A stretch of 28,742 nt of DNA from CAZISM01 sp964541895 (GTDB taxonomy: Bacteria > Zhuqueibacterota > Zhuqueibacteria > Residuimicrobiales > Residuimicrobiaceae). Of this stretch, positions 8,227 to 16,533 are shown piece after piece. The stretch is from NCBI GenBank assembly GCA_964541895.1, contig CAZISM010000072.1, positions 1 to 28,742 of the forward strand, read 5' to 3'. Numbering within the stretch: the stretch's first letter is position 1; each line of letters begins with the position of its first letter. The notes below the pieces were generated by a model, which was not told the origin of the DNA, searched no databases, and was given only the letters and a program-made list of their open reading frames with translations. A program made the position numbers and the translations under genes.

Positions 8227-9588
8227 ATGCGCACTCTGACCTTACCGGTTTTGCTCATCGACGATGATGATGCCTTGCGTGAAGCCTGCCGACGTCTGCT
8301 GGAAAGTGAAGGCATGCAGGTGAGCGCCACCGCCGACCCTTTCCAGGGGCTCGAATGGGCGCAACAGAAATTTTATCCGCTGGCGCTGGTGGATTATCGC
8401 ATGCCGGGGATGAGCGGACTGGCACTTATTCAGAAACTGCGCGCGTTGTCGCCGCCAACGCGGATCGTGATGATGACCGGCTATGCCACCATCGAAATGG
8501 CCGTGGAGGCCATGAAAAGCGGTGCCAACGACTATATCGCCAAACCGTTCGAACCTCAGAACCTCCTCGAGATCATTCAGCGGCTCACCATGGACCAGAC
8601 CACGCCGGCCATGGCGGATGGTGATTATTACACCTTCCCGTTCAATGGGCAAACCATCACCATGGTCGCAAAGAGTCAGGGCATGCGCCAGGTGCTGGAG
8701 CTGGTTGCCAAAGTAGCGGTGACAGAGAGCACGGTGTTGATTCAGGGCGAGAGCGGCACCGGCAAAGAGCTGGTGGCGAGAGCGATTCATGCCGCCAGCC
8801 TGCGCAAGGACAAGCCGTTTTTTGCCATGGACTGCGGCACGCTCGTGGAATCCCTGTTCGAAAGCGAACTCTTTGGCCATATCAAAGGTTCCTTTACCGG
8901 CGCCCATGCCACCAAACACGGCGCCTTTGAACTCGCCGACGGTGGCACCTTTTTCTTTGACGAGATCGGCAACATTTCGCTGAACGTACAGGCGAAAATC
9001 CTCCGGGCCATCCAGGAAAAAGAGATTCGTCGCGTGGGCGATACCCAGAACATCAAAGTGGATGTGCGCGTCATCGCTGCTACCAATCTGGAATTGCAGC
9101 GAGCCGCTGCACAGGGACAATTCCGCGAAGACCTCTATTACCGGCTGAGCGTGTTCCCCATCCATTTGCCCTCATTGCGAGAACGGCGGGAAGACATCCC
9201 TTTGCTGGTGGACTATTTTGTGCAACGGCATAATCTGCGTCGACGCAAAGCGTCCCTGATGGGTGTGACTGAAACGGCTATGGCCGCACTCTTGGAATAT
9301 CATTGGCCGGGAAACATCCGTGAGCTGGAAAACGTGCTTGAGCGCGCTGCTATAATTGAGGAAACCCCCATGATCGGTTTAAGCAGCCTGCCCACTCCAT
9401 TCCGCAGTGAAAAAAAGAATCAAAGCAGCGGCGGTGCTACAACGCTGGAAGAGATGGAAAAAATACATATTGAAAAAATTCTGCAAAGTAACGAATACAA
9501 TATCAGCCGAACCGCCAAGGCGCTCGGCATTGACCGCAAGACGCTCGCCCAGAAAATCCGCAAATACAACCTTTCAGATGAGGAATAA
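8227..9588 (+). CDS. NtrC-type sigma-54-dependent response regulator
   Basis: 453 residues. The receiver has IDDDD (11-15), phosphoacceptor D56 in VDYRMPGMSG and K106. The central AAA+ domain carries Walker A GESGTGKE (174-181), the sigma-54-contact loop as GSFTGA (221-226, canonical GAFTGA) and Walker B TFFFDEIG (241-248). The C-terminus is a Fis-type helix-turn-helix (NISRTAKALGIDRKTLAQKI). It should bind upstream sites as an oligomer and open sigma-54 promoters when phosphorylated. A near-consensus -24/-12 promoter lies 99 bases after its stop codon and is the obvious target. Its kinase could be the hydrogenase-like sensor at 14491, the receiver-PAS kinase at 17375 or a distant gene. The ribosome-binding site before ATG 8227 is weak, suggesting coupling to the preceding gene. 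Confidence 0.95.
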   Translation: MRTLTLPVLLIDDDDALREACRRLLESEGMQVSATADPFQGLEWAQQKFYPLALVDYRMPGMSGLALIQKLRALSPPTRIVMMTGYATIEMAVEAMKSGANDYIAKPFEPQNLLEIIQRLTMDQTTPAMADGDYYTFPFNGQTITMVAKSQGMRQVLELVAKVAVTESTVLIQGESGTGKELVARAIHAASLRKDKPFFAMDCGTLVESLFESELFGHIKGSFTGAHATKHGAFELADGGTFFFDEIGNISLNVQAKILRAIQEKEIRRVGDTQNIKVDVRVIAATNLELQRAAAQGQFREDLYYRLSVFPIHLPSLRERREDIPLLVDYFVQRHNLRRRKASLMGVTETAMAALLEYHWPGNIRELENVLERAAIIEETPMIGLSSLPTPFRSEKKNQSSGGATTLEEMEKIHIEKILQSNEYNISRTAKALGIDRKTLAQKIRKYNLSDEE

Positions 9589-9687
9589 TTCCCCGCTCCA
9601 TTCTCTCAAAAATGATAGATTTAATGACTCCCGGTATTTTATAGTTCGTAAATTTAAAATTATCAATGTTTGGATTGTGCCGCTTTG

Positions 9688-9703
9688 TGGCACGACTTTT
9701 GAT
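9688..9703 (+). promoter_or_regulatory. Sigma-54 (-24/-12) promoter of the first hydrogenase operon
   Basis: TGGCACGACTTTTGAT matches the consensus TGGCACG-R-N3-TTGCW at every fixed position except one (TTGAT for TTGCT/A), with the correct GG-to-GC spacing. The predicted start of transcription is near 9713, which places the ATG at 9741 in the message and excludes the upstream in-frame start at 9666. It directly follows the sigma-54 activator gene. No clear dyad for the activator was found in the AT-rich 99 bases upstream. Confidence 0.78.
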
Positions 9704-9740
9704 AACTCTTGTTCAAACATCACCATTACAGCAAATAGCT

Positions 9741-10127
9741 ATGAATTGTCTCATAATTAACAATCCGTTTGATGATCTGCCGCCGGCTCTGGACCGTTTT
9801 TTGCGGGATAAAAAGGTTGAGACCATTACGCTCAGCGACCCGCTCATGGGCATCCAGAAAGCGCAGGAGCGTCATTTCGATCTGATTTTGCTGAACGCCA
9901 ATACACCCGGCATGAGGATCGACAGTACCATCCGGCTGCTGAAAGGATGTGATCCCATGGCACGCATCATTGTTCGCACCGACGAGAACACGCGCGGCCT
10001 GGAAATGACGGTGCGCAGTGAAAAAGTGTACTATTACCATGTAGATTCGCTCGGCGATCAGGAACTGTTGCTGGCCATGGCGACGGCGCTTGGCCTGCCA
10101 AACTATGTCTCGTCGGTCGGTTCCTGA
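9741..10127 (+). CDS. Degenerate receiver-like protein lacking the phosphorylation site
   Basis: 128 residues with the size and secondary-structure rhythm of a CheY-like domain. FDLILLNANTPGM aligns with the usual DLVLLDxxMPG, so the phosphoacceptor Asp is replaced by N52. The N-terminal acidic pair is replaced by NNP, the conserved Thr is kept (T80 in IIVRTDE), and the KP motif near the end is absent (YYYHVDSLGDQELL). It is therefore probably a phosphorylation-independent pseudo-receiver that binds a protein partner. ATG 9741 is chosen because the sigma-54 start site is near 9713; no clear ribosome-binding site is seen. It is the first cistron of the hydrogenase operon, 53 bases before hydC1. 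Confidence 0.72.
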   Translation: MNCLIINNPFDDLPPALDRFLRDKKVETITLSDPLMGIQKAQERHFDLILLNANTPGMRIDSTIRLLKGCDPMARIIVRTDENTRGLEMTVRSEKVYYYHVDSLGDQELLLAMATALGLPNYVSSVGS

Positions 10128-10148
10128 TCGACCCTTGTTTCGGACTAT

Positions 10149-10156
10149 TAATCAAC
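10149..10156 (+). repeat. TAATCAAC intergenic motif, copy before hydC1
   Basis: The octamer TAATCAAC lies 24 bases before the hydC1 start codon. The same octamer occurs before two cistrons of the second hydrogenase locus and twice in the gap at 18860-19487. Confidence 0.4.
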
Positions 10157-10180
10157 TGCTTCCAAAAAGATGAGGACGCT

Positions 10181-10642
10181 ATGCAGGTGGAACACGTGTA
10201 TGAAAAGTATCCTGGAAACGATCCTTCGGTTTTAATTCCGATATTACAGGATGTACAGGAAATATTCGGCTACTTGCCCGAAGAAGAGTTGCACAAAATC
10301 GCCAGGCATACCCGGTTACCGGTCAGTCGGGTGTACGGGGTGGCGACATTTTATAACCAATTTCGACTTACGCCCCTGGGCAAATATGTGATTCGGGTTT
10401 GCCGCGGCACCGCCTGTCACGTCAAGGGTTCGCAGGACATTCTCACCACTCTTGAAACCGAACTGGGCATCAAGGCCGGCCAGACCAGCAAGGATATGCA
10501 ATTCACCATCGAAACCGTGGCCTGCATGGGCGCGTGCAGCATTGCGCCGGTGATTTCCATAAACGAAGAGTTTTACGGCGGACTTTCGGTCAAACAGGTA
10601 CAGAAACTGATTACCTCCTACAAAGCCAAGACAAGGGACTGA
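10181..10642 (+). CDS. hydC: [FeFe] hydrogenase gamma subunit HydC (NuoE-like, [2Fe-2S])
   Basis: 153 residues, full-length for NuoE/HydC. The helical N-terminus (LIPILQDVQEIFGYLPEEEL) leads to YGVATFYNQF. The thioredoxin-like domain follows with the four [2Fe-2S] ligands C74 and C79 (CRGTACH) and C115 and C119 (CMGAC). In trimeric bifurcating hydrogenases this subunit sits next to the flavin subunit and carries one cluster of the electron path between NADH, ferredoxin and protons. ATG 10181 is preceded by GAGGA. Seven bases separate it from hydB1, so the two are translationally linked. The second locus has a paralogue at 21619. Confidence 0.93.
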   Translation: MQVEHVYEKYPGNDPSVLIPILQDVQEIFGYLPEEELHKIARHTRLPVSRVYGVATFYNQFRLTPLGKYVIRVCRGTACHVKGSQDILTTLETELGIKAGQTSKDMQFTIETVACMGACSIAPVISINEEFYGGLSVKQVQKLITSYKAKTRD

Positions 10643-10649
10643 GGACACT

Positions 10650-12644
10650 ATGAACGCATTTACCGAATTATTTACAAACTGCTGGCATACCTCCGCCAAT
10701 CCCTGCAAGTACTTTGTCACCTGTGTGCAGAACGGGCCGCAGTGCAATCAGTCTGCGGAGAACAAACGACGGCTGGATGATTTCAAAAAATCGCTGTTGC
10801 TGGAGGAACATGAGCATCCGGTGATTATGGTCGGCATGGGCACCTGCGGCCTGGCCAACGGTGCACAAAAGGTTTTTGACACCATCAAGGCGGAATTGGC
10901 GGCGAGACATATTCAGGCAGAAGTGGTCGCCACCGGCTGTGTCGGCTATTGCTCCCGGGAAGTGATTGTTGATGTTAAAATGCCCGGGCACGGCCGCATC
11001 AGCTATGCCGAGGTCAAACCGGAGGAGGTGCCGGCGATTGTGGAAAAGACCCTGGTGGAACAGAGCATTTTGACGGAAAAAGTGTTAGGCGTTTACACGG
11101 ACGGCCCCCACAACGGCTGGCAGGGAGTGCCCTCGTTCCAGAACATTCCCTTTTTTGCAAAACAGAAAAAGATGGTGCTGGAAAACTGCGGCGTCATCGA
11201 TCCGGAAGATATCGATCAATATTTAGCCCGTGGCGGTTATGGCGCGTTGAGCAAAATTCTCAGCACCGGCAGTCCGGAAAACGTGGTCAAGGATATACTG
11301 AAATCCGGCTTGCGCGGTCGCGGCGGCGGCGGCTTTCCGACCGGCAAGAAATGGGAATTAGCGTTCAAATCCAAAAGCGATCAGAAATACCTGATCTGCA
11401 ACGCGGATGAGGGAGATCCGGGCGCGTTCATGGATCGCGCCGTTCTGGAGGGCGATCCACACCGGGTGGTCGAAGGTATGATCATCGCCGCCTATGCCAT
11501 CGGTGCCAGCGAAGGGTATATTTACTGTCGCGCGGAATATCCCCTGGCCATCAAACGGCTGCAGAAAACCATCGCCGATGCCGAAGCGTACGGATTGATG
11601 GGTGATAACATTCTCGGCAGCGGTTTCTCGTTTCATTTAAAGATCAAAAAGGGGGCGGGTGCGTTTGTTTGCGGGGAAGAGACCGCTCTGATCCATTCCA
11701 TTGAAGGCAAACGAGGTATGCCCAGACCGCGGCCGCCCTATCCGTCCGATGCCGGTTTGTGGGGCAAGCCCACGGTCATTAACAATGTCGAAACCTTTGC
11801 CAACGTGCCGACGATCTACAAATACGGGCCGGAGGCCTATGCCGCCATGGGAACCGCTGGTTCCAAGGGCACCAAGATATTTGCCTTGTCCGGCCGCATC
11901 ACCAACACCGGCCTGGTGGAAGTGCCGATGGGCACCACCTTGCGGGAAGTGATATTCGAAATCGGCGGCGGCGTTCCCGACGGCAAGCGCTTCAAGGCCG
12001 TGCAAATCGGCGGACCATCCGGCGGTGCTTTGCCGGAATCGGTGCTGGATACGCCCATCGATTACGAGTCACTGAAAACCGTCGGTGCGATGATGGGATC
12101 GGGCGGATTGGTGGTTATGGATGAAACCACCTGTATGGTGGATGTGGCCAAATACTTTATGACCTTTATTCAATCCGAATCGTGCGGCAAATGTATCCCC
12201 TGCCGGGAAGGCACCAAGCGGCTGCTGGAGATCCTGGAACGGTTGACCCACAGCCACCGCACTGAAAAGACTCCGGAGGAATCCCTGCTGCGGTTTCAGG
12301 GCATGGTCTACATGGAACGACTGGCAGACGTCATCAAAAATACCTCTCTGTGTGGTCTGGGACAGAGTGCCGCAAATCCGGTGCTGAGCACGTTGCAGTA
12401 CTTTCGCGAGGAGTATGAGGCCCATCTCTACGAACGAAAATGCCCGTCTGGCAGTTGCCGGGAGCTGTTGACCTATCGTATCGACACCGACGCGTGCACC
12501 GGCTGCACCGTATGCGCCAAAAAGTGTCCGCAGAATGCCATTGTGGGCGAGAAGAAAAAAGCCCATTATATAATCGATGAAAAATGCATTCGCTGCGATC
12601 AGTGCCGGGCCAACTGTAAATTTGATGCCATCCTGGTAGAATAG
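10650..12644 (+). CDS. hydB: [FeFe] hydrogenase beta subunit HydB (NuoF-like flavoprotein) with N-terminal Cys-rich extension
   Basis: 664 residues. In order: an unusual Cys-rich start (C11, C19, C25, C32); a thioredoxin-like [2Fe-2S] domain (C66 in MGTCGLANGA, C97 and C101 in TGCVGYC); and the NuoF core with FMN/NADH-binding RGRGGGGFPTG (222-232), NADEGDPGAFMDR (251-263) and CGEETALIHSIEG (341-353). The [4Fe-4S] site uses C512, C515, C518 and C568. A C-terminal pair of [4Fe-4S] ferredoxin motifs follows (C616/619/622/626 and C646/649/652/656). The protein should oxidise or reduce NAD(H) at FMN and exchange electrons with ferredoxin and HydA, the core of flavin-based bifurcation. GAGGA precedes ATG 10650. 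Its counterpart at 22088 lacks both the N-terminal cluster ligands and the C-terminal ferredoxin. Confidence 0.93.
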   Translation: MNAFTELFTNCWHTSANPCKYFVTCVQNGPQCNQSAENKRRLDDFKKSLLLEEHEHPVIMVGMGTCGLANGAQKVFDTIKAELAARHIQAEVVATGCVGYCSREVIVDVKMPGHGRISYAEVKPEEVPAIVEKTLVEQSILTEKVLGVYTDGPHNGWQGVPSFQNIPFFAKQKKMVLENCGVIDPEDIDQYLARGGYGALSKILSTGSPENVVKDILKSGLRGRGGGGFPTGKKWELAFKSKSDQKYLICNADEGDPGAFMDRAVLEGDPHRVVEGMIIAAYAIGASEGYIYCRAEYPLAIKRLQKTIADAEAYGLMGDNILGSGFSFHLKIKKGAGAFVCGEETALIHSIEGKRGMPRPRPPYPSDAGLWGKPTVINNVETFANVPTIYKYGPEAYAAMGTAGSKGTKIFALSGRITNTGLVEVPMGTTLREVIFEIGGGVPDGKRFKAVQIGGPSGGALPESVLDTPIDYESLKTVGAMMGSGGLVVMDETTCMVDVAKYFMTFIQSESCGKCIPCREGTKRLLEILERLTHSHRTEKTPEESLLRFQGMVYMERLADVIKNTSLCGLGQSAANPVLSTLQYFREEYEAHLYERKCPSGSCRELLTYRIDTDACTGCTVCAKKCPQNAIVGEKKKAHYIIDEKCIRCDQCRANCKFDAILVE

Positions 12645-12646
12645 CT

Positions 12647-12705
12647 GCAGGGTGCGATGTGATTCCGGACCGGGTTTTACCTGCCAAGCAAGCATCGCAC
12701 CTTGC
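12647..12705 (+). other. Long-range hairpin in the hydB1-hydA1 spacer
   Basis: GCAGGGTGCGATG (12647-12659) pairs with CATCGCACCTTGC (12693-12705), giving a 13-bp stem with one G-U pair and a 33-base loop, starting three bases after the hydB1 stop. No T-run follows, so it is not a standard terminator. It may protect or punctuate the message between the subunits, or reflect attenuation. The hydA1 ribosome-binding site at 12769 lies outside the stem. Confidence 0.5.
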
Positions 12706-12777
12706 CAGCTGTTCGCTGCTGTTCCGTTAGGTGTTGGAGGCGCACGTCTCCTCTCATTCATTCAAATTGAGGATATC

Positions 12778-14487
12778 ATGACGATAACCATAAACAACAA
12801 GCAAGTGTGGGCCAATCCGGGTGAAACGATTTTGACGGTGGCGCGACGGGAAGGGCTGCATATACCGACCCTGTGTTACTTGAAGGATCTCACGCCGACG
12901 GGATCGTGCCGGATCTGTGTCGTGGAGGTGGAAGGTCAGAGAAACCTGGTGCCCTCGTGCGCGTTTCCGGTGCAGGAAGGCATGAAAATCGAAACCAATT
13001 CTCCCAAAGTGCGGCGGGCCCGCAAGACCATCGTCGAATTGCTGATCGCCAACCATCCCCAGGATTGTCTGGTGTGCGTACGCAACGGCAATTGCGAACT
13101 GCAGACGCTCTCCGAGCAGTATGGCGTGCGCGATCATCGTTATGCCGGTGAGCGCCGTCACGCGAAAATCGATGTCGCCAGTCCGTCCCTGGAACGTGAT
13201 CCGGAAAAGTGTATTTTGTGCGGCCGCTGCGTGCGTGTGTGCCACGAAGTGCAGAACGTCGGCGCCATCGACCTCGCCCGTCGCGGTTTTCAAACCGCTG
13301 TGGCACCGGCCATGGATGGCAGCCTCAACACCATCGCCTGCGTGTTCTGCGGCCAATGCGTGGTGGTCTGTCCGGTAGGCGCGTTGCGTGAGAAAAGCAG
13401 TCAAAAGGTAGTATGGGAAGCCATTAACGACAAAAGCAAGCACGTGGTGGTGCAAATTGCGCCGGCGGTGCGGGTCGCCCTTGGGGAAGAGTTCGGCATG
13501 GAACCGGGCAGCATCGTCACCGGCAAGATCGTGGCGGCGTTGCGTCGCCTGGGCGTAGACCGGGTGTTTGACACCAACTTTGGCGCTGATCTGACGATTA
13601 TCGAAGAGGCGCACGAACTTTTGAACCGCATCAACAACCGGGGCGTGCTGCCGCTGTTGACCTCGTGCAGTCCGGGCTGGGTAAAGTATGTGGAGCATTT
13701 TTTCCCGGACCTGTTGCCGCACGTATCCACCTGCAAATCTCCGCAAGAGATGGAAGGTGCGCTGATCAAAAGCTATTATGCGCATAAAGTCGGGGTGGAT
13801 CCCAAGGACATTTTCGTTATTTCCATCATGCCCTGCATCGCCAAAAAGTTTGAATCGCAGCGGCCTGAGCTGGCCGGTGAATATGCGGATGTGGATGCCG
13901 TACTGACCACCCGGGAACTGGCCCGCATGATCAAAACGGCCGGTATCGATTTTGTCCGCCTGGCGGAGGAAAACTTTGACGATCCCATGGCAGAGGCAAC
14001 GGGCGGGGCGGCGATTTTCGGCACCTCAGGCGGCGTGCTCGAAGCGGCCCTGCGTTCGGCCCATTTTTATCTGACCGGTCGCGATATGGAGCAGGTGGAG
14101 TTTACCTCGGTGCGCGGCATGTCCGGCGTACGCGAGGCGGATGTCACCATCAAGGGCGTTACCCTGAAAGTGGCGGCTGTCAGCGGCTTAAAGAATGTGG
14201 AGAAATTTCTCGAAGGCATTCGTCGGGGAAATTCACCCTATCATTTTATCGAAGTCATGGCCTGTCCGAACGGATGCATCAACGGCGGCGGTCAGCCGCA
14301 GCCTTCGGATCCCGACAAAATTCGCAAACGGGTCGAGGCCATCTATGCCATCGACCGCTCCCTGCCGAAACGGGCGTCGCATCACAACGAATCGGTAAAG
14401 AAACTGTACCAGGAGTTTCTCGGTGAACCCAATGGCCACAAAGCGCATGAACTGCTGCACACGGAATATATGGAACGCGGTGTCTGA
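12778..14487 (+). CDS. hydA: [FeFe] hydrogenase catalytic alpha subunit HydA
   Basis: 569 residues. N-terminal [2Fe-2S] domain (C33, C44, C47, C61), His-Cys3 [4Fe-4S] site (H93, C97, C100, C106), and two [4Fe-4S] motifs (C145/148/151/155; C188/191/194/198). The H-cluster domain has loop 1 TSCSPGW (295-301), loop 2 MPCIAKK (C353) and loop 3 MACPNGCINGGGQP (C496, C500), followed by the small-subunit-like tail ending near GHKAHELLH. It should produce or oxidise H2 at the H-cluster in the cytosol as part of HydABC. Length and domain set fit the shorter HydA of bifurcating trimers without an extra C-terminal cluster. ATG 12778 is chosen because GAGG lies five bases upstream; the frame extends to 12652 but that part overlaps the spacer hairpin. 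The stop is three bases from the sensor kinase start. Confidence 0.95.
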   Translation: MTITINNKQVWANPGETILTVARREGLHIPTLCYLKDLTPTGSCRICVVEVEGQRNLVPSCAFPVQEGMKIETNSPKVRRARKTIVELLIANHPQDCLVCVRNGNCELQTLSEQYGVRDHRYAGERRHAKIDVASPSLERDPEKCILCGRCVRVCHEVQNVGAIDLARRGFQTAVAPAMDGSLNTIACVFCGQCVVVCPVGALREKSSQKVVWEAINDKSKHVVVQIAPAVRVALGEEFGMEPGSIVTGKIVAALRRLGVDRVFDTNFGADLTIIEEAHELLNRINNRGVLPLLTSCSPGWVKYVEHFFPDLLPHVSTCKSPQEMEGALIKSYYAHKVGVDPKDIFVISIMPCIAKKFESQRPELAGEYADVDAVLTTRELARMIKTAGIDFVRLAEENFDDPMAEATGGAAIFGTSGGVLEAALRSAHFYLTGRDMEQVEFTSVRGMSGVREADVTIKGVTLKVAAVSGLKNVEKFLEGIRRGNSPYHFIEVMACPNGCINGGGQPQPSDPDKIRKRVEAIYAIDRSLPKRASHHNESVKKLYQEFLGEPNGHKAHELLHTEYMERGV

Positions 14488-14490
14488 TCC

Positions 14491-16488
14491 ATGGCGGTAA
14501 TCTGGACGGTACAGGAGCACTGTAAACGCTGTTACAGCTGCATCCGAGAATGCCCGGCTAAAGCGATCAAGGTTGAAAAAGGCCAGGCTAAAGTCATCGA
14601 CGAACGCTGTCTGGCGTGCGGACACTGTGTGCGAGTCTGTTCGCAGCAGGCCAAAGGCGTGCTCAGCGGTGTTGAGGGTACGCTGCGGTTTTTACATGAC
14701 AGGGAAACCGTCGTGGCCATGCTGGCGCCGTCCTTTGTCGCTTCGCTCAGCGATTTTACGCCCGAGATGATTGTGGGCGCGCTGCGGGCCGTGGGATTCA
14801 GCCGGGTCGTGGAGGTGGCATACGGGGCTGATCTGATCAATCGGGAATATTACCGGCTGATCAACAGCCAGGGCGCAGCCGAAGCGCCGACCCGATTACC
14901 CATGATCACCAGTTCCTGTCCGGTCATTTGCGAGCTGGTGGAAAAATACGTTCCCGAGCTGTTGCCCCATCTCGCGCCGGTCGTGTCGCCGATGATCGCC
15001 ATGGGGCGCACTGTACGCAAAATGTACGGTCAAAACGTGCGTACGGTCTTTATCGGGCCTTGCACCGCCAAAAAAGTGGAGGCTCGGGATCCGGAAGTGG
15101 CGGATGCCGTCGATGAGGTGTTGACCTTTAAGGAACTCATCGAAATGCTCGGTTTTCTCGGCATTGATCCGGCCGGAGAGCCGCCCTCCGCCTTTGATCC
15201 GCCGCAGGCCTATCTAGGGCGTCTGTATCCCGTATCCGGCGGATTGTTGCGCAGCGCCGGACTTCCCTATGACATCATGAACAATGAAGTGATTGTCACC
15301 GAAGGAAAAAGCAGGGTGTTGCGCCTCCTGGACAGCATCCGCAACGGTGAAATTTCTGCCAAGCTGGTGGATGTGCTGTTCTGTGAAGGCTGCATCAACG
15401 GCCCGTTCATCGATTCTTCGCTGAATTATTTCATGCGCAAACAAAAAGTGGTGGAATATACCGATTCGCTGCGCACGCGCACCAACTATGTGGATTGGAA
15501 AAAAACCATTCTCAATAACCAGGATGTGATCGTTGACCGCCAGTTTCATGCCGCTCCCATACCGACGGTGCAGCCGAGTGCGGAGGACGTCCGGCGAATA
15601 CTGGCCGGCATCAACAAGCACTCCCCGGAGGACGAGCTGAACTGCGGTGCCTGCGGCTACGAGTCGTGCCGCGAGTATGCGGTCGCCGTCTTTCAGGGCA
15701 TCGCAGAAGAAGAGATGTGTCTGCCGTTCCTGATCGATGAATTGCAGCGGACCCAGCACGATCTGCGCCATTCCCTGCAGGAATTGGCGGAAGCGCAGGA
15801 GCAGCTCATTCAACGCGAAAAACTGGCATCCATCGGACAGCTTGCGGCCGGCGTCGCCCACGAAGTCAACAATCCGCTGGGCTCGATCATGCTGTACGCC
15901 CATCTTTTGATGCAGCAGGTGAGCAGTGAAGATCAAAAAGTACGCGACCTGAAGTTCATCATGGAGGAAGCCAAGCGCTGCCAGAAAATCGTAGCCGGCC
16001 TGCTGAATTTCGCCAGGCAGGGCAATCTGAATTTGAGACCGCATCCGTTGTCCGCCATCGTCAAAAAGCTGGTGCACGTGCTCAGCCTGCAGCCGCTGTT
16101 TGCCCAGGTGGCGGTAAAGGTGGAATTGCCTGAGCTGCCGGATCTCAATGTGGACGATGATCAGATCTATCAGGTATTTCTTAACCTGGCGGTGAATGCC
16201 GCTGAAGCCATGCCGCAGGGTGGTACGTTGACCATTCGCGCTCAACACGATCCGGAGCGTCATGTGGTGGCCATCCGCTTCGAGGATACCGGTGTCGGCA
16301 TTCCGGCCGAACATATCGGCAAGCTGTATACGCCGTTCTTTACTACCAAACAGATCGGCAAAGGCACGGGCCTGGGTCTGGCGATCGCCTATGGCATCAT
16401 CAAAATGCACAAAGGCAACATTCAGGTCAAGAGTCAGGTTGGAATCGGAACCACCTTCACCGTGGAATTGTCGGACGCGGCGTTGTGA
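14491..16488 (+). CDS. Hydrogenase-like H2/redox sensor histidine kinase (HydS-like; Fd - H-domain - Fes - HK)
   Basis: 665 residues. Residues 8-50 hold two [4Fe-4S] motifs (C11/14/17/21; C40/43/46/50). Residues ~70-320 are an [FeFe]-hydrogenase H-domain with altered loops. Loop 1 is ITSSCP (C143), where the HydA paralogues here have LTSCSP. Loop 2 is IGPCTAKK (C191), with Gly in place of Met. Loop 3 is FCEGCINGP (C298, C301), one residue shorter between the cysteines. A Fes-type [4Fe-4S] motif follows (C385, C388, C393, C410). After a coiled coil comes a complete kinase: H-box GVAHEVNNPLG (H457), N-box NLAVNAAEAM, DTGVGIP, and GTGLGL. Such loop changes are known in sensory [FeFe] hydrogenases (HydS), which usually carry PAS domains; here the Fes domain connects directly to the kinase. 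It is probably cytosolic and translated with hydA1. Confidence 0.9.
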   Translation: MAVIWTVQEHCKRCYSCIRECPAKAIKVEKGQAKVIDERCLACGHCVRVCSQQAKGVLSGVEGTLRFLHDRETVVAMLAPSFVASLSDFTPEMIVGALRAVGFSRVVEVAYGADLINREYYRLINSQGAAEAPTRLPMITSSCPVICELVEKYVPELLPHLAPVVSPMIAMGRTVRKMYGQNVRTVFIGPCTAKKVEARDPEVADAVDEVLTFKELIEMLGFLGIDPAGEPPSAFDPPQAYLGRLYPVSGGLLRSAGLPYDIMNNEVIVTEGKSRVLRLLDSIRNGEISAKLVDVLFCEGCINGPFIDSSLNYFMRKQKVVEYTDSLRTRTNYVDWKKTILNNQDVIVDRQFHAAPIPTVQPSAEDVRRILAGINKHSPEDELNCGACGYESCREYAVAVFQGIAEEEMCLPFLIDELQRTQHDLRHSLQELAEAQEQLIQREKLASIGQLAAGVAHEVNNPLGSIMLYAHLLMQQVSSEDQKVRDLKFIMEEAKRCQKIVAGLLNFARQGNLNLRPHPLSAIVKKLVHVLSLQPLFAQVAVKVELPELPDLNVDDDQIYQVFLNLAVNAAEAMPQGGTLTIRAQHDPERHVVAIRFEDTGVGIPAEHIGKLYTPFFTTKQIGKGTGLGLAIAYGIIKMHKGNIQVKSQVGIGTTFTVELSDAAL

Positions 16489-16533
16489 CGGCCGCGGGCG
16501 GACTCTGGGCGGAACGAAACTTTGCGGAGTGAC

